A stretch of DNA of 64,000 nucleotides, taken from positions 62,001-126,000 of the forward strand of contig NZ_VSST01000029.1 of assembly GCF_019402665.1 (NCBI RefSeq), given 5' to 3'. The translations under genes and the position numbers were made by a program. The notes under the pieces were generated by a model that worked only from the letters and a program-made list of their open reading frames with translations, did no database searches and was not told where the DNA came from. Source of the stretch: Bradyrhizobium canariense (GTDB taxonomy: Bacteria; Pseudomonadota; Alphaproteobacteria; Rhizobiales; Xanthobacteraceae). Of this stretch, positions 62,678 through 64,000 are shown in pieces. Position 1 is the stretch's first letter. Every line of letters begins with the position of its first letter.

Positions 62678-62791
62678 CCCGGATGGAGCCAACGGGTCGG
62701 CGCGAAGCGCCGCCCGATGACAGGCTCCGCGCAATCCGGGAGAGCTTGCGCGGGTAGATTCCCGGATTACGCTGCGCTCCATCCGGGCTAC
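62674..62791. repeat. long palindromic repeat before argB
   Basis: GTAGCCCGGATGGAGC at the left is matched by its exact reverse complement GCTCCATCCGGGCTAC at the right, 86 bases apart. It is a dispersed type of element common in Bradyrhizobium (recollection). Confidence 0.85.
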
Positions 62792-62883
62792 GCGGCTGCG
62801 TGTGGGGGACGAAGACCACTTTGCGCCCCGCCCGCCAATCGGATAGAACGCGGCCCGAGTATCCCGCCAGCGAGATCCGCCTC

Positions 62884-63771
62884 ATGACCGAAATCTCCCC
62901 GCTCGACCAGGCCCGCATCCTGTCCGAAGCGCTGCCGCACATGCAGCAGTATGACGAGGAAACCATCGTCATCAAGTATGGCGGCCATGCCATGGGCGAC
63001 GAGGAGACCGCGAAGAATTTCGCCCGCGACATCGTGCTGCTCGAGCAGACCGCGATCAATCCGGTGGTGGTGCATGGCGGCGGCCCGCAGATCGCGACCA
63101 TGCTGAAGCGCCTCGGCATCGTCTCGGAATTCGCAGCCGGCCTGCGCATCACCGATGCCGCGACCATCGAGATCGTCGAGATGGTGCTCGCCGGCTCCGT
63201 CAACAAGCAGATCGTCGGCTACATCAACGAGGCCGGCGGCAAGGCCGTGGGGCTATCAGGCAAGGACGCCAATATGGTGAAGGCGTCCAAGACGACGCGC
63301 ACCATCATGGATCCGGACTCGCACATCGAGAAGGCGGTCGATCTCGGCTTCGTCGGCGATCCCGAGAAAGTCGATCTCACGCTGCTCAACCAGCTGATCG
63401 GCTACGAGCTGATCCCGGTGCTGGCACCGCTCGCGACCTCGAAAGAGGGCCAGACGCTGAACGTCAACGCCGACACTTTCGCAGGCGCCGTGGCCGGCGC
63501 GCTGAAGGCAAAGCGGCTGCTGCTGCTCACCGACGTGCCGGGCGTGCTCGACAAGTCCAAGAAGCTGATCCCGCAGCTCTCGGTGAAGGACGCGCGAAAG
63601 CTGATCGCCGACGGCACCATTTCCGGCGGCATGATCCCGAAGGTCGAGACCTGCATCTACGCGCTCGAACAGGGCGTGGAAGGCGTCGTCATCATCGACG
63701 GCAAGATGCAGCACGCAGTGCTGCTCGAGCTCTTCACCAACACCGGCACGGGCACGCTGATCCACAAGTGA
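62884..63771 (+). CDS. argB: acetylglutamate kinase
   Basis: 295 aa from MTEISPLDQARILSEALPH. The ATP-binding KYGGHAM segment is near residue 35, VVVHGGGPQIATML near 60 and the C-terminal motif MIPKVETCIYALEQGVEGVVIIDG. It catalyses the second step of arginine synthesis. The in-frame upstream part lies in the repeat region and does not match the family. Confidence 0.95.
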   Translation: MTEISPLDQARILSEALPHMQQYDEETIVIKYGGHAMGDEETAKNFARDIVLLEQTAINPVVVHGGGPQIATMLKRLGIVSEFAAGLRITDAATIEIVEMVLAGSVNKQIVGYINEAGGKAVGLSGKDANMVKASKTTRTIMDPDSHIEKAVDLGFVGDPEKVDLTLLNQLIGYELIPVLAPLATSKEGQTLNVNADTFAGAVAGALKAKRLLLLTDVPGVLDKSKKLIPQLSVKDARKLIADGTISGGMIPKVETCIYALEQGVEGVVIIDGKMQHAVLLELFTNTGTGTLIHK

Positions 63772-63797
63772 TGCGAGAGGCGCCACGCATGAAAGCC

Positions 63798-63908
63798 GTC
63801 ATGGCCGGGCAACAGCGCGAAGCGCGTCTTCGCGAAGATGCCCCGGCCATCCACGACCTTTCGTCCCGCGCCAAGAACGTGGATGCCCGGGACAAGCCCG
63901 GGCATGAC
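63798..63908. repeat. palindromic repeat after argB
   Basis: GTCATGGCCGGGC... at the left and GCCCGGGCATGAC at the right pair imperfectly, with CCGGCCATCCACG and CGTGGATGCCCGG inside. It is of the dispersed type often seen in Rhizobiales. Confidence 0.75.
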
Positions 63909-63956
63909 GAGTTGAGGACTCGGCGGCATCGCCGCTCGACCTTCACACGCTTCCTG

Positions 63957-64000
63957 ATGACCCTCCCCGCCGCGGCCGTCTCGTTCGTGTTCTCCTCCGC
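63957..64000 (+). CDS. possible gene start cut by the right edge
   Basis: An open frame from ATG 63957 reads MTLPAAAVSFVFSSA, a signal-like start, and runs off the window. The frame is also open through the repeat upstream. Too little is visible to name it. Confidence 0.3.
   Translation, partial: MTLPAAAVSFVFSS

Overview
The window looks like chromosomal DNA of a Bradyrhizobium-type alphaproteobacterium (Rhizobiales). The reasons are high GC, the gene families present (a complete phosphonate regulon, DUF1045, an MHYT hybrid kinase, T5SS-repeat autotransporters), long inverted-repeat elements between genes of a kind common in these genomes, and rpmH-rnpA-yidC-engB-argB gene order. The species call is inference from sequence feel and not from a search.

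Left part (1-9515) is a phosphonate uptake and C-P lyase locus. phnG-phnH-phnI (and the first codons of phnJ) run leftward off the edge. phnF, a GntR/HutC repressor, is divergent from phnG. phnC-phnD-phnE1-phnE2 encode the ABC importer. A hexapeptide acyltransferase, phnM and a DUF1045 2H-phosphoesterase-like gene run rightward. The phnC/acyltransferase intergenic region carries PhoB-type boxes on both strands, and the phnG promoter combines a Pho box with a perfect inverted repeat suited to PhnF. The locus therefore seems controlled by phosphate starvation and by phosphonate or its intermediates.

Middle part (9519-36610) is mixed metabolism: an SBP56/methanethiol-oxidase-like protein with an overlapping membrane gene, L-2-keto-3-deoxyarabonate dehydratase, a chemoreceptor, a marR-enoyl-CoA isomerase operon, a ClpS/zinc-finger/AAA+ fusion ATPase, a tannase-family esterase, serA, a triple rhodanese, a siderophore receptor with a PepSY reductase-like partner, a DapA-family aldolase divergent from an FAD oxidase and its GntR regulator, a YgiQ radical SAM protein, and an Rrf2/MFS/methyltransferase group.

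36653-49433 holds cell-surface and regulatory genes: an outer-membrane barrel, a 1.2-kDa-residue-class autotransporter (about 1,211 aa), two tandem duplicated AraC regulators, a luciferase-like monooxygenase, a small membrane protein, an autotransporter 3' scar, an MHYT-PAS hybrid histidine kinase and two hypothetical genes.

49513-56966 is a compact integrative element of about 7.4 kb in tRNA-Arg(ACG), bounded by an 18-bp direct repeat of the tRNA 3' end. It encodes a tRNA-proximal integrase, a second tyrosine recombinase, an SF3/DUF5906-type helicase, and one cargo gene: a PD-(D/E)XK nuclease fused to a P-loop NTPase, a good candidate for a single-gene anti-phage system.

Right part (57090-64000) is conserved housekeeping: a sensor kinase, rpmH, rnpA, yidC, engB, a DUF423 protein and argB, separated by palindromic repeat elements.
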